Below, piece after piece: positions 1 to 5,672 of a stretch of 9,004 nt of DNA. The DNA comes from an uncultured Limnohabitans sp. Lineage in GTDB: Bacteria > Pseudomonadota > Gammaproteobacteria > Burkholderiales > Burkholderiaceae_C. The first letter of the stretch is position 1, and each line of letters begins with the position of its first letter. Under the pieces are notes generated by a model. It was not told the origin of the DNA. It ran no database searches and saw only the letters and a program-made list of their open reading frames with translations. The DNA lies in assembly GCF_937889215.1 (NCBI RefSeq), contig NZ_CALBEX010000602.1:1-9004 (forward strand), in the 5' to 3' direction. The position numbers were made by a program, and so were the translations under genes.

Positions 1-1
1 T

Positions 2-313
2 TTGTGGGTGGTGTTTTTGGGGGCCACGGTGGCCGTGCACGAAAAAGCCCACATGGGTGTGGATTCCCTGGTGTTGAGCCTGCCGCCCATGCTGCGCAAG
101 GCCGTTTTGCTGTTGGGTTACTTGCTGATGCTCTTGGTCACTTGGCTGATGTTGTCGGGCAGCTGGGCGCAGACCCGCATCAACTGGGACGTGGAAGCGC
201 CCGTGACCGGTTACTCCATGGCCTGGGCGTATGGCTGCGGCGTGGTGTTTGCGGTGTCGACGGGCGTCATGTTCCTGATGCAGATCTGGGCTTTGCTCAC
301 ACAAAAAGACTGA
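2..313 (+). CDS. dctQ: TRAP transporter small permease subunit (DctQ family), 5'-truncated by window edge
   Basis: This is the C-terminal 103 residues of a TRAP small membrane subunit; the frame is open at the left edge, so the true start lies outside the window. Family members usually have about 160-190 residues and four membrane helices. Visible here are the end of one helix with the conserved HMGVD motif (near residues 17-21 of the fragment), a helix at about 33-53, and a last helix at about 76-99. DctQ proteins pair with the large permease in the inner membrane to form a sodium-driven carboxylate importer that takes ligand from a periplasmic binding protein. The stop lies 10 bases before the ATG of the large permease gene, so the two are surely co-transcribed. 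The symbol is a family name and does not imply C4-dicarboxylate as substrate. Confidence 0.9.
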   Translation: MWVVFLGATVAVHEKAHMGVDSLVLSLPPMLRKAVLLLGYLLMLLVTWLMLSGSWAQTRINWDVEAPVTGYSMAWAYGCGVVFAVSTGVMFLMQIWALLTQKD

Positions 314-323
314 AGGCCAAGCC

Positions 324-1604
324 ATGACGATTGCGATTTTTCTGGGGGCCTTGATGTTGGCCATTGCCATGGGCATTCCCGTGGCCTATTCCTTGCTGCT
401 GTCGGGCGTGGCCCTGATGTGGCACCTGGACTTGTTTGACGCCCAAATTTTGGCGCAAAACGTGCTGGAAGGCGCCAACAGCTTCCCTTTGTTGGCGGTG
501 CCATTTTTCATGTTGGCGGGCGAGATCATGAATGTGGGCGGCCTGTCGCGGCGCATCGTCAATTTGGCATTGAGCCTGGTGGGGCATGTGCGCGGTGGTT
601 TGGGTTTTGTCACGATTTTGGCGGCCGTGATGTTGGCGTCGCTGTCGGGCTCGGCCGTGGCCGACACGGCCGCGCTGGCCGCTTTGCTCTTGCCCATGAT
701 GGTCAAGGCTGGCCACAACAAGGCGCGTGCAGGTGGCCTGATCGGTGCGGCCGGCATCATTGCGCCCATCATCCCGCCTTCCATTCCCTTTGTGATTTTT
801 GGCGTGGCAGGCAATGTGTCGATTGGCAAGCTGTTCATGGCCGGCATCGTGCCCGGCATCTTGATGGGCGTGGCCATTGCCGTGACCTGGTGGCTGGTGG
901 CGCGCAGCGAGGGTGCCAGCACCCCGCCCAAATCCAGCACAGCCGAAAAATGGACTGCTTTGCGCGAATCCACCTGGGCCTTGGTCTTGCCGGTGATCGT
1001 GTTGGTGGGCCTGAAGATGGGCGTGTTCACCCCCACCGAAGCGGCGGTGGTGGCGGCGGTTTATGCTTTCTTTGTGGCCACCGTGGTGTACCGCGAGCTC
1101 AAGTGGCAGCAAATTTACGAGGTCATGGTGGCGGCCTCCAAAACCACGGCGGTGATCATGTTCTTGGTGGCCGGTGCCTCGGTGAGCGCTTGGCTGATCA
1201 CTGTGGCCCAGATGCCTGCGCAGCTGATTGAATTGCTCCAGCCGTTCATGGACAACCAGACTTTGTTGCTGGTGATCATCATGGTCTTGCTCTTGCTCAT
1301 TGGCATGGCCATGGACTTGACACCCACCATTTTGATCCTAGCCCCCGTGCTGATTCCGGTGGTGAAAGTCGCTGGCATCGACCCGGTTTACTTTGGGGTT
1401 CTGTTTGTGATGGCTGGTGCCATTGGCCTGATCACGCCGCCCGTGGGCACAGTGCTGAACGTGGTGGCCGGTGTGGGCAAGATGAAGATCGACGAAGTGG
1501 CTCGGGGTGTTGTTCCTTTCATGCTGGCGCAGATTGCGGTGCTGTTTTTGTTGGTGCTGTTCCCGTCCATCGTGCTGGTGCCCCTCAAGTTCTTTTATTC
1601 CTGA
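324..1604 (+). CDS. dctM: TRAP transporter large permease subunit (DctM family)
   Basis: A 426-residue, almost wholly hydrophobic protein of the usual length for the TRAP transporter large subunit, the channel-forming inner-membrane part of the importer. Family motifs are visible in order: PFFMLAGEIMNVGG (60-73), GSAVADTAAL (109-118), the proline-rich IIPPSIPFVIFG (149-160), and GLITPPVGT (368-376) in the second half, which repeats the first half's hairpin-and-proline design. The ATG at 324 is the natural start: it follows the dctQ stop by 10 bases and gives the normal MTIAIFLGALML beginning, although the ribosome site is weak. Gene order is Q-M-P, with the binding protein last. A terminator-like hairpin follows the stop codon within 15 bases, which is unusual inside such an operon. 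Confidence 0.96.
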   Translation: MTIAIFLGALMLAIAMGIPVAYSLLLSGVALMWHLDLFDAQILAQNVLEGANSFPLLAVPFFMLAGEIMNVGGLSRRIVNLALSLVGHVRGGLGFVTILAAVMLASLSGSAVADTAALAALLLPMMVKAGHNKARAGGLIGAAGIIAPIIPPSIPFVIFGVAGNVSIGKLFMAGIVPGILMGVAIAVTWWLVARSEGASTPPKSSTAEKWTALRESTWALVLPVIVLVGLKMGVFTPTEAAVVAAVYAFFVATVVYRELKWQQIYEVMVAASKTTAVIMFLVAGASVSAWLITVAQMPAQLIELLQPFMDNQTLLLVIIMVLLLLIGMAMDLTPTILILAPVLIPVVKVAGIDPVYFGVLFVMAGAIGLITPPVGTVLNVVAGVGKMKIDEVARGVVPFMLAQIAVLFLLVLFPSIVLVPLKFFYS

Positions 1605-1615
1605 TGTTTTCAACC

Positions 1616-1656
1616 AGCTTGGCGGTGAGATGGGCACGCCCTCGCCAAGTTTTTTT
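1616..1656 (+). terminator. Intrinsic terminator-like hairpin between dctM and dctP
   Basis: CTTGGCG (1618-1624) pairs perfectly with CGCCAAG (1643-1649), and G1617-T1650 and A1616-T1651 can extend the stem. An unbroken run of seven T (1650-1656) follows at once. Inside the loop GGG (1632-1634) can pair with CCC (1639-1641). This is the textbook form of a Rho-independent terminator. It lies 12-52 bases after the dctM stop and 38 bases before the dctP start, so it may end part of the dctQM transcript or protect its 3' end. No terminator strength can be measured from sequence alone. Confidence 0.7.
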
Positions 1657-1681
1657 ATCCCGGCGTCCCGCTTTCCTTTTC

Positions 1682-1686
1682 GGAGA
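1682..1686 (+). promoter_or_regulatory. Ribosome binding site fixing the dctP start
   Basis: GGAGA sits seven bases before the ATG at 1694. It selects this start over the in-frame ATG at 1604, which would add 30 residues, run through the terminator hairpin and bury the signal peptide. Confidence 0.75.
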
Positions 1687-1693
1687 CAAGATC

Positions 1694-2689
1694 ATGAAAC
1701 GTGTGTTCATCAAGACCGTGCTGGCCACGGCAGCGTTGGCCCTGACCGGTGTGGCCATGGCGCAAGACAAGACCATCAAGTTTGCCAACCAGAATGCGGC
1801 AGGCCACCCCATCATCCAGGGCATGGAGAAGTTCAAGGAAATCGTCGAGAAGCAGTCTGGCGGCAAGCTCAAGGTCAATGTGTTCCCCGGTGGCGCTTTG
1901 GGCAGCGACCAAGCCAACGTGTCGGCCCTGCAAGGCGGCACGCTGGAGATGGCTTCGATGAACTCGGGCATTTTTGCTTCGCAAGTGCGCGATTTTTCAG
2001 TGTTTGACTTCCCCTTCATGTTCGCCAGCGGCCCAGAAGCCGATGCCGTGGTCGACGGTGCTTTTGGCAAAAAAATGCACGCCAAGTTGGAAGAAAAAGG
2101 CCTGGTCGGTCTGGGCTTTTATGAGCTGGGCTTTCGCAACCTGACCAACGGTCGCCGCGCAATCAACAAAGTCTCTGACATCGAAGGTCTGAAGCTGCGC
2201 GTGATCCCCAACCCGATCAACGTGGACTGGGTCAAGGCTTTGGGTGCCAACCCCACACCGCTGCCATTCCCTGAGCTGTATGCCGCCTTGGAGCAAAAAG
2301 CCGTGGACGGCCAGGAAAACCCCGTGGCCACCATCAACGGTGCCAAGTTGTACGAAGTGCAAAAGCACCTGACCCTGACCGGTCACCAGTACAACCCCCA
2401 GTCGATCGTGATCAGCAAAAAGTTCTGGGACACCTTGTCGGCCGCTGAAAAGAAAATTTTGAGCGACGCGGCTGCCGAGTCTTCGAAGTTCCAGCGCACC
2501 CAGGCCCGTGCCCAGGAGGCGAGCTTGCTTGAGAACCTGAAAAAAGGCGGCATGCAAGTGACGACTTTGCCCGCCGCTGAAGTGGCCATCTTGCGCGACA
2601 AGATGAAGCCCGTGATCGCCAAACACGGCGAGCCGATTGCGGCCACCGTGGCCGAGCTGCAAGCCGAGCTGGCCAAGCTGCGCAAGTAA
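1694..2689 (+). CDS. dctP: TRAP transporter periplasmic substrate-binding protein (DctP family)
   Basis: A 331-residue periplasmic binding protein that captures an organic acid and delivers it to the DctQM permease. The signal peptide is clear: MKR, a hydrophobic core (about 5-20) and an AMA cleavage site, giving a mature protein from about Q24. Family marks include FPGGALGSD (64-72), GFRNLT (146-151), LKLRVIPNPI (166-175) with the conserved Arg169 that in this family salt-bridges the ligand carboxylate, and ELYAALEQKAVDGQENP (194-210) with the conserved Asn209. The ligand is therefore very likely a carboxylate. The enzymes encoded just downstream suggest a hydroaromatic acid such as quinate or shikimate, but that is inferred from context only. 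The gene is bracketed by two stem-loops, which may let its mRNA accumulate separately; binding proteins are usually needed in excess over their permeases. Confidence 0.95.
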   Translation: MKRVFIKTVLATAALALTGVAMAQDKTIKFANQNAAGHPIIQGMEKFKEIVEKQSGGKLKVNVFPGGALGSDQANVSALQGGTLEMASMNSGIFASQVRDFSVFDFPFMFASGPEADAVVDGAFGKKMHAKLEEKGLVGLGFYELGFRNLTNGRRAINKVSDIEGLKLRVIPNPINVDWVKALGANPTPLPFPELYAALEQKAVDGQENPVATINGAKLYEVQKHLTLTGHQYNPQSIVISKKFWDTLSAAEKKILSDAAAESSKFQRTQARAQEASLLENLKKGGMQVTTLPAAEVAILRDKMKPVIAKHGEPIAATVAELQAELAKLRK

Positions 2690-2695
2690 GCCCCA

Positions 2696-2729
2696 AGGGC
2701 AGAGCAGGGCACGCGCCTTGCTCTGCCCT
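2696..2729 (+). terminator. 15-bp stem-loop after dctP (terminator, attenuator or mRNA-stabilising hairpin)
   Basis: Bases 2696-2710 pair with 2715-2729 over 15 base pairs with a single G-T wobble, closing a four-base ACGC loop. The outer arms are AGGGCAGAGCA and TGCTCTGCCCT. It begins seven bases after the dctP stop. No T-run follows directly; the next bases are GCCTGATCTGACC. Such hairpins behind binding-protein genes often protect the upstream mRNA from 3' exonucleases and let only part of transcription continue. The next gene begins 68 bases further on and has no convincing promoter of its own, which fits partial read-through. Confidence 0.65.
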
Positions 2730-2797
2730 GCCTGATCTGACCTCCTCTTATTCATGGCCCGCATCGCTTGACGCTGCGGACCTTTTCCCCTCAGTCC

Positions 2798-3631
2798 ATG
2801 ATCAACGGCCACACCGAACTCATCGCCCACATCGGCTACCCCACACACACCTTCAAGTCGCCGATGATTTACAACCCGTACTTCAACGAAGCGGGCATCA
2901 ATGCGGTGGTGGTGCCCATGGGCTGCAAGGACGCGCACTATCCGCAGTTCCTCAAGGCCGTGTTCACCCTTGAGAACATCCGGGGTGCCCTCATCACGAT
3001 GCCGCACAAAGTCACCACCGTCAGCCTGCTTGATGAAGTCACCCCCACCGTTCGTGTGGCCGGTGCCTGCAATGCGGTCAAGCGTTTGCCCGATGGGCGT
3101 TTGGTGGGCGACATGTTTGACGGCGCGGGTTTTGTGCGCGGCGTTCAAGGCAAGGGGTTGGACCTGCAGGCCAAGCGCGTGCTGGTGGTGGGCACCGGCG
3201 GTGTGGGCTGCGCCATTGCCGCTTCTTTGGCGGGCGCGGGCATTGCCGCGATCAGCCTGTTCGATGTGAACACGCCCGCCTGCGAAGCCTTGGCTGAGCG
3301 CCTGCGCACGCATTACCCGCACATTTTGGTGCGCACAGGCTCGAACGACCCTGCAGGCCATGACCTGGTGGTCAACGCCACGCCGATGGGCATGCACGCG
3401 GGCGACCCGCTGCCGATGGATGTGTCGCGTTTGTCGCCCGACACTTTTGTGGGTGAGGTGGTGATGCAGGCCGAGACCACCGCATTTTTGGCGGCGGCGC
3501 AAGCCCGTGGTTGCCGTGTCCAGGTGGGCACAGACATGTTGTACGAACAAATTCCCGCCTATTTGGAATTTTTTGGTTGGCCCAGCACCACCGCCGAGGT
3601 GTTGCGCCGTGTCGCCCAACTGAGTTATTGA
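2798..3631 (+). CDS. Shikimate/quinate dehydrogenase-family oxidoreductase (catabolic type, substrate uncertain)
   Basis: A 277-residue protein with the shikimate dehydrogenase fold: an N-terminal substrate domain (about 1-105) and a Rossmann domain (about 125-250). The catalytic pair is present as Lys71 in ITMPHK and Asp108 in GDMFDG, as is Asn92 in GACNAV. The nucleotide loop is GTGGVG (132-137). NATPMGM and the C-terminal GTDMLYEQ follow the family pattern. Asp156 at the end of the second Rossmann strand (LFDVNT) replaces the NRT motif of NADP-using AroE and suggests NAD, as in catabolic quinate/shikimate dehydrogenases. The substrate loop reads PTHTFKSP in place of the usual S-x-S-x-SP, and GDNTDG has become GDMFDG, so the ligand may differ from shikimate. 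I chose the ATG at 2798 because the family begins just before the IGYP strand; a TTG at 2768 is possible and neither has a good ribosome site. Not likely to be the housekeeping aroE, given these changes and the transporter context. Confidence 0.88.
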   Translation: MINGHTELIAHIGYPTHTFKSPMIYNPYFNEAGINAVVVPMGCKDAHYPQFLKAVFTLENIRGALITMPHKVTTVSLLDEVTPTVRVAGACNAVKRLPDGRLVGDMFDGAGFVRGVQGKGLDLQAKRVLVVGTGGVGCAIAASLAGAGIAAISLFDVNTPACEALAERLRTHYPHILVRTGSNDPAGHDLVVNATPMGMHAGDPLPMDVSRLSPDTFVGEVVMQAETTAFLAAAQARGCRVQVGTDMLYEQIPAYLEFFGWPSTTAEVLRRVAQLSY

Positions 3632-3639
3632 GCCCGCAC

Positions 3640-3644
3640 AGGAG
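3640..3644 (+). promoter_or_regulatory. Strong ribosome binding site of the VOC gene
   Basis: AGGAG lies seven bases before the ATG at 3652 and eight bases after the stop of the dehydrogenase gene. It fixes the start of the VOC protein and excludes upstream in-frame codons back to 3511. Confidence 0.8.
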
Positions 3645-3651
3645 CCCCAAG

Positions 3652-4527
3652 ATGAGCCAACAACCCGCGAACCGCGAAGCCGTCCCCGACATGCCCAACC
3701 GACTGGGCATCGCCGGCATTGAATTCATCGAATACGCCACCAGCCGCCCACAAGCGCTGGGCCAAGTGCTTGAAAACGTGGGTTTTCGCCCGGTGGCCCG
3801 CCACCGATCGCGCGAGGTCACGCTGTACCGCCAAGGCGGCATGAATCTGGTGGTGAACGCCAGTCCTGACGACGCACGCGTCAGTGGCACGGTGGACGGC
3901 CAGCCGGCGATCTCGGCCGTGGCCTTTCGCGTGCACGATGCCCTGCAGGCCCACACCCGTTGCATGGAACTGGGCGCTTGGCGTGTGGACAGCCATGCGC
4001 AGGCCATGGAGCTGCACATCCCCGCCATTCACGGGCCAGGCGGCAGCCGTTTTTATTTTGTCGACCGCTGGCAAGAGTTCTCGATTTACGACATCGACTT
4101 CAAGCCCATCCCCACCGTGGACCCCAACCCGCCTGCGCTGGCAGGCATGAGTTACTTTGGTGTGGTTCAGTACATTGGCGCCGCCCGCAGCGCTGACTGG
4201 CAAACTTACTACGAACACATGTTCGACTTCGGCACCATCCCTGACGAAGAGCGCTTTGGCATCTTGCCCAAAGGCAAACTCATGAAAAGCCCTTGCGGCA
4301 GCTTCTTGTGGCAACTGGTGGAGCCCGAGCCCTGGATGGACGCCGACGACAGCCCCGAGTGCTTGCAGCGCATTGGCTTTAGCGTGCCCGATGTGGGGCA
4401 GGCCGTGGCCGCGCTCAAGGCGCGTGGTGTGGAATTCGTCGAGTCGACCCAGCTGCACCCCGAAGACCGAGGCGCACTGACCCGTGCTGCGCTGGGCTCG
4501 GTCGCTTTTGAACTGGTTCACCAGTGA
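3652..4527 (+). CDS. HPPD-like VOC-fold protein, resembling the C-terminal half of fused QuiC
   Basis: A 291-residue protein made of two vicinal-oxygen-chelate modules, as in 4-hydroxyphenylpyruvate dioxygenase (HPPD) but shorter. The first module (about 20-150) carries GIEFIEYA, then GFRPVARHRSREVTLYRQGG and NLVVN; the same phrasing occurs in the HPPD-like C-terminal domain of Pseudomonas QuiC proteins. The second module (about 165-291) holds SYFGVVQYIG, DWQTYYEHMFDFG, QRIGFSVPDV and the final FELVHQ. By ungapped alignment to HPPD, the first iron ligand (His of IDHLT) falls on Gly170 and the second (His of HVAF) on Arg240; only the third, Glu287, is kept. HPPD activity is therefore unlikely. 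It is more likely a partner or structural domain of the dehydratase encoded next, whose start lies eight bases beyond this stop. Automatic labels of 4-hydroxyphenylpyruvate dioxygenase would mislead. Confidence 0.85.
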   Translation: MSQQPANREAVPDMPNRLGIAGIEFIEYATSRPQALGQVLENVGFRPVARHRSREVTLYRQGGMNLVVNASPDDARVSGTVDGQPAISAVAFRVHDALQAHTRCMELGAWRVDSHAQAMELHIPAIHGPGGSRFYFVDRWQEFSIYDIDFKPIPTVDPNPPALAGMSYFGVVQYIGAARSADWQTYYEHMFDFGTIPDEERFGILPKGKLMKSPCGSFLWQLVEPEPWMDADDSPECLQRIGFSVPDVGQAVAALKARGVEFVESTQLHPEDRGALTRAALGSVAFELVHQ

Positions 4528-4529
4528 GG
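4525..4529 (+). promoter_or_regulatory. Ribosome binding site overlapping the VOC stop codon
   Basis: TGAGG contains both the TGA stop of the VOC gene and the GAGG that lies six bases before the ATG at 4536. This favours 4536 over the GTG at 4524 as the dehydratase start and suggests translational coupling of the two genes. Confidence 0.6.
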
Positions 4530-4535
4530 CCGCGC

Positions 4536-5417
4536 ATGAGCATGCTCGACGGCTACGGCATGGACACCATCACCATGGCGGGCACCCTGGAGGCCAAGCT
4601 GGCCGCCATGAAAGGTGCTGGCTTTTCTCAGGTGATGCTGATGGCGCGCGATTTGGTCACGCACCCCGGTGGTGTCCAGGCCGCTGTGGCGGCGGTGCAG
4701 GCCAGCGGCATGCGGCCCACCGGCTTTCAGGTGCTGCGCGATTTTGAAGGTCTGTCGGGCCACCTGCACAGCTACAAACTCGACATCGCCAAATCCATGC
4801 TCCAGATGTGCGCGGCTACTGGCAGCAAGGTCTTGCTGGTCTGCTCGTCCACTTCGCGCCACGCCACACAAGACCTCGACGCCATCGCCGCAGACCTGAA
4901 AAAACTCGCCATGCTGGCCGTGCCGCTGGGCATCAAGATCGCCTATGAAGCACTGTCTTGGGGCCGCACCGTCAACGAATTTCCCACCAGCTGGGACGTG
5001 GTGTGTCGCGCCGACTGCCCCAACCTTGGCGTTGGCATCGACTCCTTCCACATCTTCGCTGCCCAAACCTCTTTGGACGCCATTGAGGCGCTGGACCCGT
5101 CCAAGATCTTTTTGGTGCAGTTGTCTGACTTCATGTGGCAAGAAACCCCCACATTTGAAGAGCGCATGACCACAGCCCGCACCTTCCGCGTGTTCCCAGG
5201 GGAGGGCGTGCACAGCGAGCAGTTGGCCGATTTGGTGTTGCGCCTGGACCGCATCGGTTACCGGGGCGACTACAGTTTCGAAGTCTTCAACGACGACTAC
5301 CAGCAGCTGCCCCTGGAGACCGTGGCCGAGCGCGCCCGCAAGAGTGCCACCTGGCTGCACCAAGATGTGCTGCACAAAGCCGCGCCGCTGCCCGATTGGA
5401 CACGCCAACGCGCCTGA
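4536..5417 (+). CDS. quiC: TIM-barrel 3-dehydroshikimate dehydratase-like protein (QuiC N-terminal domain type)
   Basis: A 293-residue protein of the sugar phosphate isomerase/AP endonuclease 2 TIM-barrel superfamily. Known QuiC/AsbF-type 3-dehydroshikimate dehydratases bind a divalent metal with Glu, Asp, Gln and Glu; the same set is visible as Glu138 in IAYEALSWGR, Asp169 in VGIDSFHIF, Gln195 in FLVQLSDF and Glu249 in YSFEVFND, with FPGEG at 220-224 in the expected place. AYEALSWGR plus DSFH is especially typical of this enzyme group. The reaction would convert 3-dehydroshikimate to protocatechuate in the cytoplasm, the step after the dehydrogenase encoded upstream. Length equals one TIM-barrel domain; the HPPD-like domain fused behind it in Pseudomonas QuiC is here a separate gene placed in front. 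Start chosen by the GAGG site; GTG at 4524 and ATG at 4542 are alternatives. A related isomerase or epimerase of the same fold is the main alternative. Confidence 0.82.
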   Translation: MSMLDGYGMDTITMAGTLEAKLAAMKGAGFSQVMLMARDLVTHPGGVQAAVAAVQASGMRPTGFQVLRDFEGLSGHLHSYKLDIAKSMLQMCAATGSKVLLVCSSTSRHATQDLDAIAADLKKLAMLAVPLGIKIAYEALSWGRTVNEFPTSWDVVCRADCPNLGVGIDSFHIFAAQTSLDAIEALDPSKIFLVQLSDFMWQETPTFEERMTTARTFRVFPGEGVHSEQLADLVLRLDRIGYRGDYSFEVFNDDYQQLPLETVAERARKSATWLHQDVLHKAAPLPDWTRQRA

Positions 5418-5463
5418 CGCTGGTGCTGGTGCTTTGGGGGCTGTGTTTTTTAGCAATGAAGCC

Positions 5464-5491
5464 CCGCTTGCGAAGCTTCCTTCACAAGCGG
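5464..5491 (+). repeat. Inverted repeat CCGCTTG/CAAGCGG downstream of the catabolic operon
   Basis: Perfect seven-base arms flank a 14-base spacer that itself contains the palindrome GAAGCTTC (5472-5479). It lies 46 bases after the dehydratase stop and may be a transcript 3'-end structure. No T-run follows, so Rho-dependent ending or mRNA protection is more likely than intrinsic termination. Confidence 0.4.
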
Positions 5492-5583
5492 ACTGATAAG
5501 CGGGTTCTCCAGCGTGTGAGGGCAGCCCAAAACTTCGGCGCTGCAACGTGCGGCAACGTGCTGTGGGGCCCAGACGGCTAAAA

Positions 5584-5605
5584 ACACGCGCGGCGTTGTC
5601 TTTTT
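5584..5605 (+). terminator. Weak terminator candidate
   Basis: ACACGC (5584-5589) can pair with GCGTTGT (5593-5599) if one T is bulged, with a three-base loop, followed by C and five T (5601-5605). The stem is short and imperfect. It could end transcripts of the upstream operon, but it is only a candidate. Confidence 0.25.
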
Positions 5606-5609
5606 GGGG

Positions 5610-5621
5610 CCATCGCGATGG
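5610..5621. promoter_or_regulatory. 12-bp palindrome upstream of azlC, possible operator
   Basis: CCATCGCGATGG is a perfect palindrome. It covers the place where a -35 box would sit if GATAAT at 5633-5638 is the -10 box of azlC, a position suited to a repressor or activator site. No regulator gene is in the window, and a 12-base palindrome can arise by chance in GC-rich DNA. Confidence 0.3.
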
Positions 5622-5632
5622 GGTGCTGGGTG

Positions 5633-5638
5633 GATAAT
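5633..5638 (+). promoter_or_regulatory. Possible -10 box for azlCD
   Basis: GATAAT differs from the sigma-70 consensus TATAAT at one base and stands 34 bases before the azlC start, which would give a leader of about 28 bases. No good -35 box lies 16-18 bases upstream, so any promoter may depend on an activator. Confidence 0.35.
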
Positions 5639-5672
5639 CCTGCCCCTGCCCATCGCTTCTTTGTCGCCACCC

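Larger units (their letters stand above)
5418..5672. other. Non-coding gap rich in inverted repeats between quiC-like gene and azlC
   Basis: This 255-base stretch has no credible gene; the short open frames on both strands lack start signals and family features. It holds GGGGCT (5437-5442) against AGCCCC (5460-5465), CCGCTTG (5464-5470) against CAAGCGG (5485-5491) with the palindrome GAAGCTTC between them, a nine-base direct repeat GCAACGTGC at 5543-5551 and 5553-5561, a weak hairpin plus T-run near 5584-5605, and the 12-base palindrome at 5610-5621. It must contain the end of the upstream operon and the promoter of azlCD. Confidence 0.6.

Noticed and set aside
1604..1693. Upstream ATG extending dctP by 30 residues
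   Set aside because: The extension runs through the terminator hairpin and would place charged residues before the signal peptide; GGAGA supports the ATG at 1694.
2768..2773. TTGACG as a -35 box for the dehydrogenase gene
   Set aside because: The bases 17 downstream read TCAGTC, not a -10 box, and they run into the ATG at 2798.
1997..3619. 540-codon open frame on the - strand
   Set aside because: It lies opposite dctP and the dehydrogenase gene, spans the stem-loop, is rich in His, Gln, Arg and Gly as expected of a GC-rich antisense frame, and resembles no protein family.
5396..5581. 61-codon frame overlapping the dehydratase end
   Set aside because: It depends on an internal start in another frame and crosses the inverted repeats; no family features.
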